Source: Ailurus styani (taxonomy: Eukaryota; Chordata; Mammalia; Carnivora; Ailuridae). From it: DNA of 64,000 nucleotides. Numbering within the stretch: position 1 is the stretch's first letter; each line of letters begins with the position of its first letter. The stretch covers positions 2,546,934 through 2,610,933 of the forward strand of contig LNAC01000232.1 in assembly GCA_002007465.1 (NCBI GenBank). Reading direction: 5' to 3'. The notes under the pieces were generated by a model. It made no database searches. It saw only the letters and a program-made list of their open reading frames with translations, and was not told the origin of the DNA. The position numbers and the translations under genes were made by a program. Below are positions 53,333-64,000 of the stretch, piece by piece.

Positions 53333-54884
53333 GCTCTCTCCTCTTCTGAAGGGACAGAAGATGTAGGTTTGTCAGGCCCTCCTCTGCCTGCCCCTACCCC
53401 CTAGGCCAGCTCCTCCCTCCTGCCCTCCTGTGGAAACCATCTGTTGATATTGTCCACAGCTTCCAGCTCTGCAGCCCTCCCCGCCCCCCTCAAGCAGAGC
53501 TGCCGCCCCCTCCCTGCCCATCTCTCCACCTCCTTCAGCCGGAGACAGGGCTCGGCCCTGTCTCAGGAGAAGGCCTCCACAGTTGTTTCCCTCGTCCTTC
53601 CCCCGACCTCTCCCCACCTCCCTACCCCATTCCGCAGCAGCAGGCCCAGACCCTCTGGCAAGAAGCCAAGGTCTTGGGGTCACATGCCTCTTGGCTGAGG
53701 AATCCCCTCATAGAGAGGGCCACTTGGCCCTCAAGTCCAACCACAAGGGGCCCATTGTCTAGCCCCCCCAAGGAGCAGGCCTCAGGACCAAGCACAGCCT
53801 TCCCCCAGCCAGAATGGGCCACCCACCCACTGTACAAAGGGGCTTTTCTGGCTCTGGGGCTCTGATGGAAGGGGAAGTCTTTCAGAAATTCTCTTTTCCT
53901 GCTCAATCTAGCAGCTTAGGGTTATCTACACAGGGCTTTCCATCCTCCGTCCCAAAGCCTGTGGAGTCAGCCCTACAAGATCTGGCCTTTGTCCGCCTCT
54001 TCAACCTCATCGCTCACTCTACTCCTGCCTTACCAGCCTCCTTGCTGGTCCTCAGACTTCCCCAGCTTCTTCCTGTCTATCTCCCCCATATATCCACGTG
54101 GTTCATCCCCTCGCCTCCTCCGGAGCGCTGCTCAAATGTTGCCTTCTGAGAGAGACCTTCCCTGACTAACCTACCAAAAATAGGGAGTATTCCTCCTACT
54201 CCCTAGTCCCTTACCCTGCTTTAGTTCCTATACAGCATCTACTACAGCTTAAAGTTATTTTATGTTTATTTGCCTATTGTCTGACCTCCCTCATAGACTG
54301 TAAGCTTCAAGGCGCAGGGGTCTTTGTCTTATTCACTGGTATAACCCTAACACCTAGAAAGTTAACAGATGTTCCGTAAATACTCACTGACTTATTTCAT
54401 TCCCACCTACATGCTTATGACTCCCCACAGTCCGTATGTGGGAGTCAGGAACACAGAGATGGTAATGAATGGCTACACAGGCCCAAATGTCAGCTCATCT
54501 TCCCACTCAGAAGACTCGGAGGTATCTCAAATTCCACCTACTCCACACTCACAATATTTTCATGGTCAGTGTCCATCCCCCTTCCTATTTCACTGGCTGA
54601 CCCAACCATTCACTCACTCAGCTGCCAACCCCGAAACTTGGCAATTATCCTTGATTTCACCCTCTCTCAACCTCGTCTGCTGCACTCAGCCAACCCAATC
54701 ATGCCAATTCTATTCCCTTATTAGTCTCCTTTCTATCCATTCTCCCCAGCTTATCTGGCTTCTGCTCCAACATCTCTACCAAAATTGCTCAGTCCAAGGT
54801 CCTGAGTTACTTTTTCAGGTTTTGGTCTAATTAGGTTGAACCATATAAGCTTGCCAATACTGCCTGTTTGAGATCTACGGGAAG

Positions 54885-54945
54885 GAGGGGAGGGAGGGAG
54901 GGAAGGAGAGAGGAAAAGAAGGAAAGAAGGAAAAAGAAAAGGCTG
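54885..54945. repeat. Purine-rich GGGA/GAAA simple repeat
   Basis: GGGAGGGAGGGAAGGAGAGAG followed by GAAAGAAGGAAAAAG. Confidence 0.8.
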
Positions 54946-57059
54946 TTTCTTCTGGTTTCACCTAATACTTGCCCTTTCGAGCAGCATCAGTGTTAGTTTC
55001 TGACCCATCACACTCTCCTTCTCCAGCCATTCCTTCCTGGGCTCCTTTCTCTGTTCCCCTTTCTTCTGCTGGCAGCAAAGCTCAGGCTCACAGCTGCTCC
55101 TCTCTCCTGGCTCTGCAGCCCCACCCCCTGAGAAGACCTTGTCGGGGCCCACATCTTTATGAACCAACTCTACGTCACCAATCCCCAAATGCCAGTCCTC
55201 CAGCCCAGTCCCCTCCTCGGAGCTACGTGTTTGCACGTCTCCCTCTCGGACACCTCCACGTGGGTGACTTAACATGTCCCAAACTGACATTCTCCCAAGT
55301 CCTCCAAGGCTATCATCAGTAAATGCATGTTCACGCACCCAGTGGCTCTTGCCACAAGTCTGGGAATTATCCTGACACCGTGCTACCCACATCCAGTCAC
55401 CAAGCCCTAACCATCACCTCTCGCACCTGTCAACACCTGTGCTTTTCTCCATCTCTCCTCCCATTCCACTCCACCTCTTGCCTTCACTGCCAGAGCCTCC
55501 TAACCCTTCCTCCTACTACCATCTTCCCCCAAGATCTGTTCTTTACAAAGATCATAGTTGCGTGATCTGTACAAAAATCCTGCTTTTCCCGCTACAAATC
55601 TATCAGTGACATCCCACTTCCCTTCTGATTAGCCCAGATTCTTTTTGTTGCCTTTAGCTGAGGGCCTTACCCCTGCATACAACTCTCCAGCCTCACCCAT
55701 GCACCACACCCTCCTTGGATCACTCCCCTCCACCCTGGCTTTCTTCCAGTTTGCCAACGTTCAAACTCTTTCATGGCAAGAGCCTTTGCACAAACTGTTT
55801 CCTCTGCCTGGACAGCCTTCTACCTCCACCCTTTCACTTGTCTAACACCTTCTCACCTGTCGGGTCTCAGTTTAAAATTCTCTTCCTCAAGGGCTCCCCT
55901 GACCCCTAAGAACTGCTTTGATCCCCCTCCATCTTAGATCCTCATTGCAGACTGCACTTTCCCTTATTTCGCAGTATCTTTCACAGCTATAATTAAAAAT
56001 AATTATTCAGGCAATGTTTAGTGTCCCTTCCAGTTGTTTCATAAGGGCAGGGACTATAATCCTGGCTTACTCATCAGTGCGAACTCAGTATCCTATGGAG
56101 TGGGACACTCAATAAATGTTGCTCCCCGCTTTACAATCGAAGGAACTGAAGCTCAGTGAGTTTAATGATTTGCCCAACGTTATTTGGCTGAACGGTGGTA
56201 AATATTTAAATCCAGGTCACCTCTCTGAGTGTATATTCCAGGGGATGGGGGGAATCTCAAGACTTCCAAGCGGGTTGAGACAGAGCTACCATGTGTGCTC
56301 ACAGTTCCCTGGTCTCCTAAGCAGTAACATAGTATTGCTGTGACAGCACTTTGGACAGAAAGACTGAGAAGCCCTAGCCTACCGGGGAAATGCCTGCCTT
56401 TTGCTCCAGACCCTAGCATGGGCCCTGGAGAGGAGCAGAGCTGCTCACACCACGCATGCCAGGTATCATCATCCAGTTCCCCCCAAAGGTCAGCTGCCTA
56501 AGAGCCCTACTACAGCCACCCTGGATCACATCAAATCCTGGCTGCCATCAGTTGCCTGGCAACCTCTGCTGAGACAAAGGCTGCTGCGAGAAAGTCTAGT
56601 TTCTAGGGAAGAAGTGCTCAGGGATGTGTCTGATGCCCCCAGGTTTCTAATCAAGGTCTGAGGACCAGGGAGTTGTTACTGAGAAACTCCTCACTGAGCC
56701 CCCAAAGAATGTCTTCCTCCCCTAAGCTTTTGCTCTAGCTTGTCTCCTAAGGTGACACCCTCCCTTCTTCTGTTCTGGGGCTGACCAAACTTTACCCAGC
56801 CTTTAAACCTTGCCACTTCTTTTTTTCACCCTTCTCCATCCCCCCAGCATTGCTTTCCTGCCAGAGGCCGCTTGTAATATTTCTCCTCCACAGTCCCCGA
56901 GTTGAGGAAGCTGTAGCCTAAGCAGCCAGCCTTCTCCAGGGTAAGAACATGAGTTTCATAAGACTTTTCAAATTCTGGATGTAGTCCACAGAATTCCATT
57001 ACTTCCTGGGGGCTCCAAATCAGGGCTCCCTAGTTAGTAGCATCATCCTGGCATAAGTC

Positions 57060-57312
57060 CTGTTTAAATACCTCTAATGATCGTAATAATAGTTCTATGC
57101 ACTTTACATGTATTAATTTACCTAATCCTCACAATAACCCTAAAATACAGATACGAATATTATTATACTACCCCATTTTGCCCAAAAGGAAATGGAGACA
57201 CTGAGAGGTTAAGTAACTTGTCCAAGGTCACACAGTAAGTTATTGGCACATTTACATCCAAGCAGTCTGGCTCCAGAACCCTGTTAACCACTATGCTACA
57301 CTACCTCTCATG
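57060..57312 (+). mobile_element. MIR SINE, nearly full length
   Basis: TAATAATAGTTCTATGCACT, CTAATCCTCACAATAACCCT, CTGAGAGGTTAAGTAACTTG and CCAAGGTCACACAGTAAG are in consensus MIR order. Confidence 0.8.
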
Positions 57313-58210
57313 AAGTAACTGATGTGGCCCGAGCCCATGTTCTGATCCTCCCGGCCTGCCTGGTTGGCCCTCCTCCCTACCTCAGAATCTTTGCTTACAC
57401 CATTCTCTCCACTCCGAATGTCTTTCCCTCCGCCTTTCATTCTGCAGGACTCACTTTCTCCCTGTAGCCGACCCTGAGTGCCCCATCCTTACTGCCCCCA
57501 CAAGGCCTGAGAGCACCCCCAGGACCAGGCACAAGCCTGGACTCTCCGGATGCTCAATACAGATCCCCTGGGCAAATTTAAGTGAGACTGGGGTAAGGAG
57601 CACCATGCTGTTCCCTTGGGGTGGGGAGGTGCTTAAAGTGGAGAGAAAGCAGAAGGCCATGTGGGAGGAGTCCTGGGACGCAGTGTGGGCACTCTGAGGG
57701 TCTCGCACAGAGGTCTTAACTGGTTTCTCAGCCACTATGAAGCCCAGCTCCTGGGGCCCTAGTCCCATAACACAGGTTCCAGAGGACATCGTTGTCCCCT
57801 AACCCCCAAGTCAAGTCTAAGAGGCGCCAAGGACACTGAGGGCTACAAGGGGTTCCGGCACCCCAAGTCAGACAGGAGCGCAAACGGGGTAGTAGGTGCA
57901 CAGGAAGTGGGACCGCGTTGATGGTCCACCCCTGAAGCAGGAGCTCCCTAAACAAGCTAGCGGGGTACCCATAAGGGTCCGGCATAGTGAGCCCGAGGGC
58001 ACCGGGATGCGGTTGCAGCCCGGGGGACACAAGACTAGGGAGGCCTGAGTAAGCTGGGATGTGCCTTGATACAGGCCACCGCGAGAATCAGAGATGGGGG
58101 GGCCGATGGGCCCGAGGGAGTACCGTGGGGGAACACACAGGACGGGTACCCTGGGTCGGTGTTCTCCTCGACTCTCCTAGCCCTGGGCCGGGGGCCGGAG
58201 GGGAAATCAC

Positions 58211-58460
58211 CTGCTCCGTCGGGCGCCGCCGGCGACTTGTCCCGCGCGCTGCAGCTCTCATCCCCCAGCCCCACCAACGAGATCAAAGGCGAGGCCCAGA
58301 GCGGTTCCCTTTCAGAAGCGCCGCGGTAGCCATTTTTGAGTAGGGCGAGTGCCCACAACTGGGCGGGGCTCCTACGCCCATGCTCATTTGGCTCAGGGTT
58401 TGGGACAGGCTCCCGCGGCGGCCATTTTTGTTGCGGGTTGGGTGGAATTAGGCGTGGAGG
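58211..58460 (-). promoter_or_regulatory. CUEDC2: Probable CUEDC2 promoter and non-coding exon 1
   Basis: CpG-rich island (about 58170-58500). The minus strand has two CAAAAATGGC motifs (plus-strand GCCATTTTTG at 58329-58338 and at about 58420), which match the YY1-type element common at promoter starts, and a splice donor GGAGCAG|GTGATTT at 58211. There is no other CpG island between here and the coding exons. Assignment to CUEDC2 is by position and orientation. Confidence 0.5.
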
Positions 58461-58499
58461 TCGCGCCAGTGGGTGGAGTCTCAACCGTGATGGCATTCG

Positions 58500-60540
58500 C
58501 GCCTGGTTCCTAGTCAGCTGCGAAAGACCGAGAATCGTTCGACCCCACCCAGTGTCTTCACGTCCGCCTTCCTTGCCCCAAATCTCCGCCCTCAAATCCT
58601 ATAGCTTCCTCCCCTCTCCTTTTCTCTACCGTCTTTCCGCCGACTTGGATCCCTGGTGGCCCCTACATCCAGAATCTGGTGTTCTTCCCAAATACCTGTC
58701 TTTCCCCCTTTATGTCCAGTGTAGGTTCAAGGTCCATCACCCAGTCAACTCTTAGGTGATGACTTCCTTCCCCACCGCATCTGTCCCCTTTGCCTGCCCT
58801 TAATAGCGATGTCTCCCCCAAGATTAGGTGGGTTACAGGGTCGGGGTCTTGGGACCGTGGAGTCTAGTTTGGATAAGGGTAGCAGGGAGTGGGTGTTCTG
58901 GGTGAGTATCAACCTGAGCCCAGATCCGGGACAGTCTAGAGGCCATGCCAACTCCCAGGGCCTTCATGCCCGTGTGGGCAGGACTTCTCATTTAGGATAG
59001 GACAGCTGAGCTCCAGGACCCAGCAAGGCCTCAGCTTCTTCTTTCTGTTCCTGCTGCCTCAGCTTCCCGGTACTAGCCTGTGGGAAAACCCACAGCCATC
59101 CCTTCCCAGGAATCCCGCAATGGGTCATGAAGGAAAGAGTTCCCTTCAAGGGTGAGCAAGCCCACCCCCAGTCAGCAGGGATGAGCCCCTTCAGGGCTAG
59201 TTCCTTCATAAGGTACTGGGTACTTAGAGACTGTCGCTGCCTTCAAGAGCTTATGGTCCACGGTAGAAAGTCCCATCCTCTCCTCTCCCCTAAGGACTGA
59301 GGCAGTGCCAAAATACGGAGAAAAGGGGGATCACTGCTCCCTCTTCCAGCTCTGCCCCTTGATGCAGGCTCCCAGCTCCCCCCAACCAGGGTCCTCTGGC
59401 CTCAAAGAGTGAGATACTCACTGCTGGGGAGTCAGGGCAGAAAAGGGGAGGGAGGAATGAGGGAGCACATTTGGCGTCGCGTCTCCCATAAAAACACTGC
59501 TGCTGCCAGTCTGGCGCTGCTAGGGTTAATGAGAGGTGGGGCGACAGCCACTTTGAACGCTGGCTAGGCTGGCCCCTGGGAAGGGGGGTGAGGGGTAGCT
59601 CCATCAGCCCCAGGCCTCTGCTAGTCCTTTAAAGACTTGGCCATCCCTCCCTTCCCCCAGCCCCAGCCCCCGCCCTCATTGCACAATGCTGATGACTCTT
59701 CTCTCCCTACCACCCCCATTACGAGAACTTTCAGGTTTTCTCAGTAGAGCTGTCCCTAGTTCTGGCCTGAGATCCCTGCAGCTGTCCCTGTGCCTCTCTC
59801 CCCTCCCTTCCGGCCTGTTTCTTGGCTGGCAGTTGGATGTAGCTAGATATCATCAGAAAGAAATTCCTGAGCTTTGGGAGAAGGATGATGGGAAGGACCT
59901 CTTAGGGGGAGCCCCTTGATTCCTAGCTCAAATCCTGAAAGGTCCCAACTCTGTGCGGCAGGGGATTGGTTCTGGGGTCTGAGGACAGAGGGTGGGCTGA
60001 GGAAAGGGACTGCCACAGACACGAGGACACACAAACTGTAAGATAGGAGCTCTTGGGGAACACTTGTCCTGCTTGGCATTCCATAGCTGGCCCAACCTTA
60101 AGCCCCTGATTCTTTGTCCCCTCAGGTCTCAGTCTCCACAACCGAAATGGGACCAGACTCCACCTGCCCTTTGGGTGCTGCTGGAAGCCACATAGGGTGA
60201 AAGAAGGTGACACAATGATTCCTCTCTTCCCATTCCCTCAAGTGAGTTTTGCAGCCTAGGTCTCCTCAGCTAAAGGGAAAAGCTAGAAGCTTATGCTGAA
60301 GCTTCCCCATCAATTTACCACCATCCAACCTCAGAATGAGGAATTGGGTTTGAATTAGGCATAAAGGGCAGATTGCCCAGACATTAAGAGCAGAGATAAA
60401 ACCCATCTGGCTGGTCTCAAGGGGTGGGAGGGACTCAGTCAGAGACTGAAGTGAGGAAGGGGACACTTCAAAAGGATGGGGAGAAAGGAGGGGGTCCCCG
60501 CTCTTGCTTGAGGTCAGAAAGGGCTCTCTGGGCAAGGTGC
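58500..60540. other. Intergenic region between CUEDC2 and MIR146B
   Basis: Unique, repeat-poor sequence. No gene, RNA or repeat could be supported by eye. The absence of SINEs over about 2 kb, compared with 19-23 kb, may point to conserved regulatory DNA. Confidence 0.4.
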
Positions 60541-60564
60541 CCAGCCCTCCCACACCTTCCTCCT

Positions 60565-60692
60565 TTCTCAGAAGAGCCAGGATGGGGCGGGGGTGGGAGT
60601 TGGCTGGGGCAGGGCGGGGGCCCTATTTAAGGAGCATTCTCTAAGAGCATCCCTGCAGATCCAGCCCCAGGAGCAAGAGAGGAGGCTTTGTG
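60565..60692 (+). promoter_or_regulatory. MIR146B: Candidate primary miR-146b promoter and first exon
   Basis: A STAT-type palindrome TTCTCAGAA (60565-60573), GC boxes (GGGGCGGGG, GGGCGGGGG) and a TATA-like TATTTAAG (60624-60631) are followed by a likely start near 60655 and a good splice donor, TTGTGG|GTAAGTG, at about 60692. The pre-miRNA lies about 700 bases downstream on the same strand. The spacing and motif order support a focused, inducible promoter; transcription itself is not shown. Confidence 0.6.
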
Positions 60693-61384
60693 GGTAAGTG
60701 TGGGCCCTTGGTCACAACTCAAGCAGGGTGGGGGTGGAGTGGCCCCTGAGCTTGCAGGTTTGCCTTTCCCTCCCCAGAGATAGGCTGAGGCTCTGCCTGG
60801 AGAGGGGGAATAGCCCCCATCCCTCTGTTTAACTCTCCAGAAGTGGAAGTGTGTTTCAGGGAAAGATTTCTCTTCCACTCCCCTACCTATCCCAGGCATC
60901 TCAGATCTTTATTTTTGGTGGGGAAACTTTCAGGGAGCTGGAACTTTGTGGCTCCTATTTTGGGGATCCATATGTTAGGGTTCTCCTCTGGTTCAGGAAG
61001 CCTCCCAGTCTCTGGGGAGATGCCCTTCTCCATGCACATAGGCTGGCTCTTCCCTCAGCCCTGACTCCTCCTGGAGTATCTCTCCACATCTGGCCCCACC
61101 AGGAGCACATCTGGGCAAGAAATGATTCCACAGTACTCATAGAATCCCTGCCATGACCCCGAGCTCCCTCCCCTCATAGGCTGCATCCATCCTGTTGGAA
61201 TTCAGAGAACCCTTGCCCCTTTCCCTGGGTATGGGCCCTGTTTTTCAGCTCTAAGCTCAGACCCTCTCTGGGATAGGAGGAATCTTGAGATCCCCGTTTC
61301 CTTATCTGACCCACACTGGGAATGAGAGGAATTCATAGGAGAGAGCACAGGAGAGCAGAATCAACGCTGGGAGAACGTTGGCCA

Positions 61385-61458
61385 CCTGGCTCTGAGAACT
61401 GAATTCCATAGGCTGTGAGCTCCAGAAAATGGCCTAGGGACTCAGTTCTGGTGCCCGG
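61385..61458 (+). ncRNA. MIR146B: MIR146B precursor microRNA hairpin
   Basis: The 5' arm contains the exact mature miR-146b-5p, TGAGAACTGAATTCCATAGGCT, at 61393-61414, with seed GAGAACT. The 3' arm ACTCAGTTCTGGT (about 61440-61452) pairs back to form the stem, and the loop is GTGAGCTCCAGAAAAT. It differs from the human precursor mainly in the loop and one lower-stem base. In mammals miR-146b represses IRAK1 and TRAF6 and so damps Toll/IL-1 signalling to NF-kappaB. The position downstream of CUEDC2 matches the human order. Confidence 0.98.
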
Positions 61459-61559
61459 CTGTGCCATACCTTCAACAGAGAGGTGGTGGGGAAGCTCCTG
61501 GTTCAGGCTCACAGCATCCCAGACAGGTGCTCCTCCAGGCACTGGCCACATCTTTTAAT

Positions 61560-61985
61560 AACTTCATCTCGGACAACTCTCCTGTTCAAAGACCTCAAGA
61601 GCTTCTCCAAACTCCTTACTTTGTCATTAAAGTCTTTTACAGTATGGCCTCCACTTCGCTTTCAAGCCTGAGATTCCATTCTCCCTGGTCATAACCTGCC
61701 CTCTAATGAACCCCATTGCTCCCTGCTCCTGCTACTATGCCTTTACTCATGCTGAAACCTCCTCAGTTCTTCCTGGGACACCTCCTTCCCATCACTATGT
61801 GTTGGGATCCTATACATCCTTCATAGTCTTTCTCAGATGCCTCTTCCAGGAAGCCTCCCTCAACTTCTCAGCAGAGCAGATGATCTCCTGCAAATCCTCC
61901 ATACTCCTCTCTAGAGGGGCTCATTCATGAGCCCCATAGTGGCTAGTCCAGTGTTCTGCACATAGTAGCTGTTGAGTAAATGTTC
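61560..61985 (-). mobile_element. Antisense L2 remnant
   Basis: TCAAAGACCTCAAGAGCTTC, CATGCTGAAACCTCCTCAGT, CTCTTCCAGGAAGCCTCCCT and GTTGAGTAAATGTTC follow L2 3' end order in reverse complement. Confidence 0.7.
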
Positions 61986-62039
61986 CTTGCATTTTGCTGA
62001 GTGTGTCTAATGTATGAAGAGGCCGTTTGGCTAGAAGTT

Positions 62040-62240
62040 AAGGTATAGTTAGATTTCCCAGGTGCATCCTCCAGGTGTGAACTTGGGTAAGCTGTTTACC
62101 CTTATAGGTCTCAGTTTCCTCATCTGTAGGTGAAAAAAATAATTATATGGACATCGAAGTTTTGTGAGGCTTAAGTTAAATGAGTTGATAGTTTCTTCTG
62201 TTCAGTATCTGCACATAGTAAGTTCTCAGTTAAGCGTGTG
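62040..62240 (+). mobile_element. MIR-family remnant
   Basis: GAACTTGGGTAAGCTGTTTACCC and CTCAGTTTCCTCATCTGTAG are the MIR core. The 3' part is decayed. Confidence 0.7.
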
Positions 62241-63066
62241 AGTTTATTATGATATATTCCCTTAAGTAGAATGTGAGCTACCCCGTTGGGGGGTGGGTAG
62301 GATAAGGCTTAAAATTAGTCAGCCAAGGTTTTTTGAGTGAAGGGCTCCAGACCAGATGCGAGGGGCAGGTAGGGCTGGGGCAAGACCAGGAGGAGGCCAT
62401 CAGGACCGGAGTTTGGTGGCCCAAGCCTGCTGAAATCTAGGTGTTGTGGATTCCCCCCCAACTGTGTAACCTTGGATGAGTCACTCCTTCTCTCCTGGAT
62501 TCCCAGCATAAGGTAAATTGAGGGTATTGGACCAAGTGAACAGCAAAGTCGCTGGCAGCCAAGCTGTTTTATGAGTTCTAAGCTTCTATGGGTTAAGTTC
62601 AAATAAAAGATCAAATAAGGAGGCATCTAGGCTCCCTGCGGGGCTCCCTTACATCCTGGAGCAAGCACTGGGCTTTGGAAGGATGTGCACGGCAGCATGC
62701 TGGACAGGGGTGAGTGGCTGCACTTCCTTCAGAAAGCCTGTGATCAGGGGCCCTCTTCCCTCGTGGGGCTGGGGGTAAACTGGTGTGCAGGCTATGGGCA
62801 TTTCTAGGGCATAAGTAGAAGCCGAGGGCATAAGGGCATAAGGTCTGAACCCGAGAGGATAGAGAAGAAAGGAGACACAGAACACACCTTATGTGATGTG
62901 AGACTCAGGATTTAGTTGAAACCTGCCTTGTTTCAAAAAAAGATTTGAGGAGACCTAATTGGCATGCAGACAATTCTCCAAGATTAAAATGGAACACACA
63001 GACATAGCTCTGTAGTACATTTACTACTTTTTGACCCAGAGATTCAATTTGCTTATTACTGTTCTT

Positions 63067-63290
63067 TTTTTAAAGATTTTATTTATTTATTTATTTGTTT
63101 ATTTATTTATTTATTTAAGAGGGAAAGAGAAAGAGAGAGCATGAGCAGCCGGGAGGGGCAGCAGGAGAGAGAATCTCAAGCAGGCTCCCTACTGAGCAGG
63201 GAGTCTGATGCTGGGCTTGATTGCAGGACCCCAAGATTATGACCTAAGCTGAAGACAGATGCTTAACCAACTGAGCCACCCAGGCGCCCC
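63067..63290 (-). mobile_element. CAN-SINE, antisense
   Basis: T-run with an expanded TTTA repeat (ATTTATTTATTTATTTGTTT), ending AACTGAGCCACCCAGGCGCC. The flanks TTATTACTGTT occur on both sides. Confidence 0.94.
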
Positions 63291-63884
63291 TAGTTATTAC
63301 TGTTATTTTTAGTTAGAAGTTACTTTAAACTTACAAAAAAGTCATAGAATAGTGCAAAGAACTCTTGCTTACCCTTCTTCCAGATTCACCAACTCTTAAC
63401 CTTTTGCCTGTTGCTTTCTCTAATCTACAGTCCTTATTCAAATCTTTCTACCTGTACCATTAATGTCCTTCATAACAACTTTCATTCAGGATCCAAAACA
63501 GGATCATGCATTGCATTTAGTTTCCATGTCTCTTAGTCTCCTTTGAACTGAAACACCTTCTCAGCTTTCCTTTGTGTTTTATGACATTGATGTTTTGAAC
63601 AAATTAAGACTACTGTGGGTGTCTGTTTACATTTATCTGATGTTTCCTCATGGTCATGCATTACTGCTGAACTGATGTTGTGTTTTCTCAGTTTAATATA
63701 TCAGAAAGCGCATGATGTAGATTTGTCTTTGTTAAAGAAAAAAATTTTCAAGACACTCATTAAAGATGGCGAGACTTTATTCGAGAGGGACCGTTGCGGT
63801 CGGCTTCAGGTATTGTCAATTTTCCCTGTGATTCTAGGGAATCTAGGATACAATTTTTTTCTTTGTAATTAATATCTTCTTGGG

Positions 63885-64000
63885 GGTGCCTTGGTGGCTT
63901 AATTGGTTAAGCATCTGCCTTCGGCTCCGGTCATGATCTCGGGGTCCTGGGATCCAGCCAGTGTCAGGCTCAGTGGAGAGTCTGCTTCTCCTCTCCGCTC
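63885..64000 (+). mobile_element. CAN-SINE, sense, cut by the window end
   Basis: GGGTGCCTTGGTGGCTTAAT head and TCATGATCTCGGGGTCCTGG. The CT-rich tract runs off the window. Confidence 0.92.

Larger units (their letters stand above)
53346..58210 (-). other. CUEDC2: CUEDC2 5' intron filled with old L2-type repeats
   Basis: No coding evidence. 53950-54400 reads as antisense L2: CTCAAATGTTGCCTTCTGAG, CATAGACTGTAAGCTTCAAG, TAAATACTCACTGA. 55640-56120 is a second antisense L2 (GGGCAGGGACTATAATCCTG, CAATAAATGTTG). 54885-54945 is a GGGA/GGAA simple repeat. 57060-57310 is a sense MIR. 56400-57000 and 57310-58030 show nothing recognised. Confidence 0.6.

Overview
This is ordinary mammalian euchromatin. 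All five protein-coding genes and the microRNA gene are recognisable orthologues of the human 10q24.32 cluster, in the human order: GBF1 (+), NFKB2 (+), PSD (-), FBXL15 (+), CUEDC2 (-), MIR146B (+). About twenty tRNA-derived CAN-SINE copies (a left part reading GGGTGGCTCAGTTGGTTAAG, then a CT-rich tract and an A-tail) show that the host is a carnivoran. The young copy at 20918-21095, with its CTCTGCCTGCCTCTCTGCC tract, suggests a caniform and possibly a mustelid; that last step is inference. No prokaryotic, CRISPR or phage signal was seen, and no wholly new system.

Layout. 1-16692: the 3' 26 exons of GBF1 (about residue 572 to the stop), with an old LINE-1 and nested SINEs in the long intron 8081-11578. 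17261-23450: SINE- and L2-filled intergenic DNA. 23450-25530: GC-rich NFKB2 control region with two separated groups of kappaB sites. 25509-31624: complete NFKB2 coding region (22 coding exons, 901 aa). 32440-45431: complete PSD/EFA6A coding region on the minus strand (16 coding exons, 1028 aa) with a 546-base assembly gap in one intron. 49196-51100: FBXL15 (4 exons, 300 aa). 51546-53332: CUEDC2 coding exons (8 exons, 287 aa), whose non-coding first exon probably lies near 58.2-58.4 kb. 60.5-61.5 kb: a TATA-type promoter and the miR-146b hairpin. 61.5-64 kb: repeats.

Exon joins were worked out by hand from GT/AG sites. The reading phase closes at every junction and each coding sum is divisible by three. 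Human comparisons are from memory of the orthologous proteins.

How the genes relate: GBF1 and PSD are both Sec7-domain ARF exchange factors, one acting at the Golgi and the other at the plasma membrane and endosomes. NFKB2, CUEDC2 and miR-146b all belong to NF-kappaB signalling: p100/p52 itself, a reported IKK dampener, and a feedback microRNA. FBXL15 is an SCF ubiquitin-ligase subunit. NFKB2/PSD and FBXL15/CUEDC2 end tail to tail with about 100 bases between their poly(A) signals and the next gene's end. The most notable single base-level observation is that this GBF1 encodes leucine at the position of human Met832, the residue known to set brefeldin A sensitivity.
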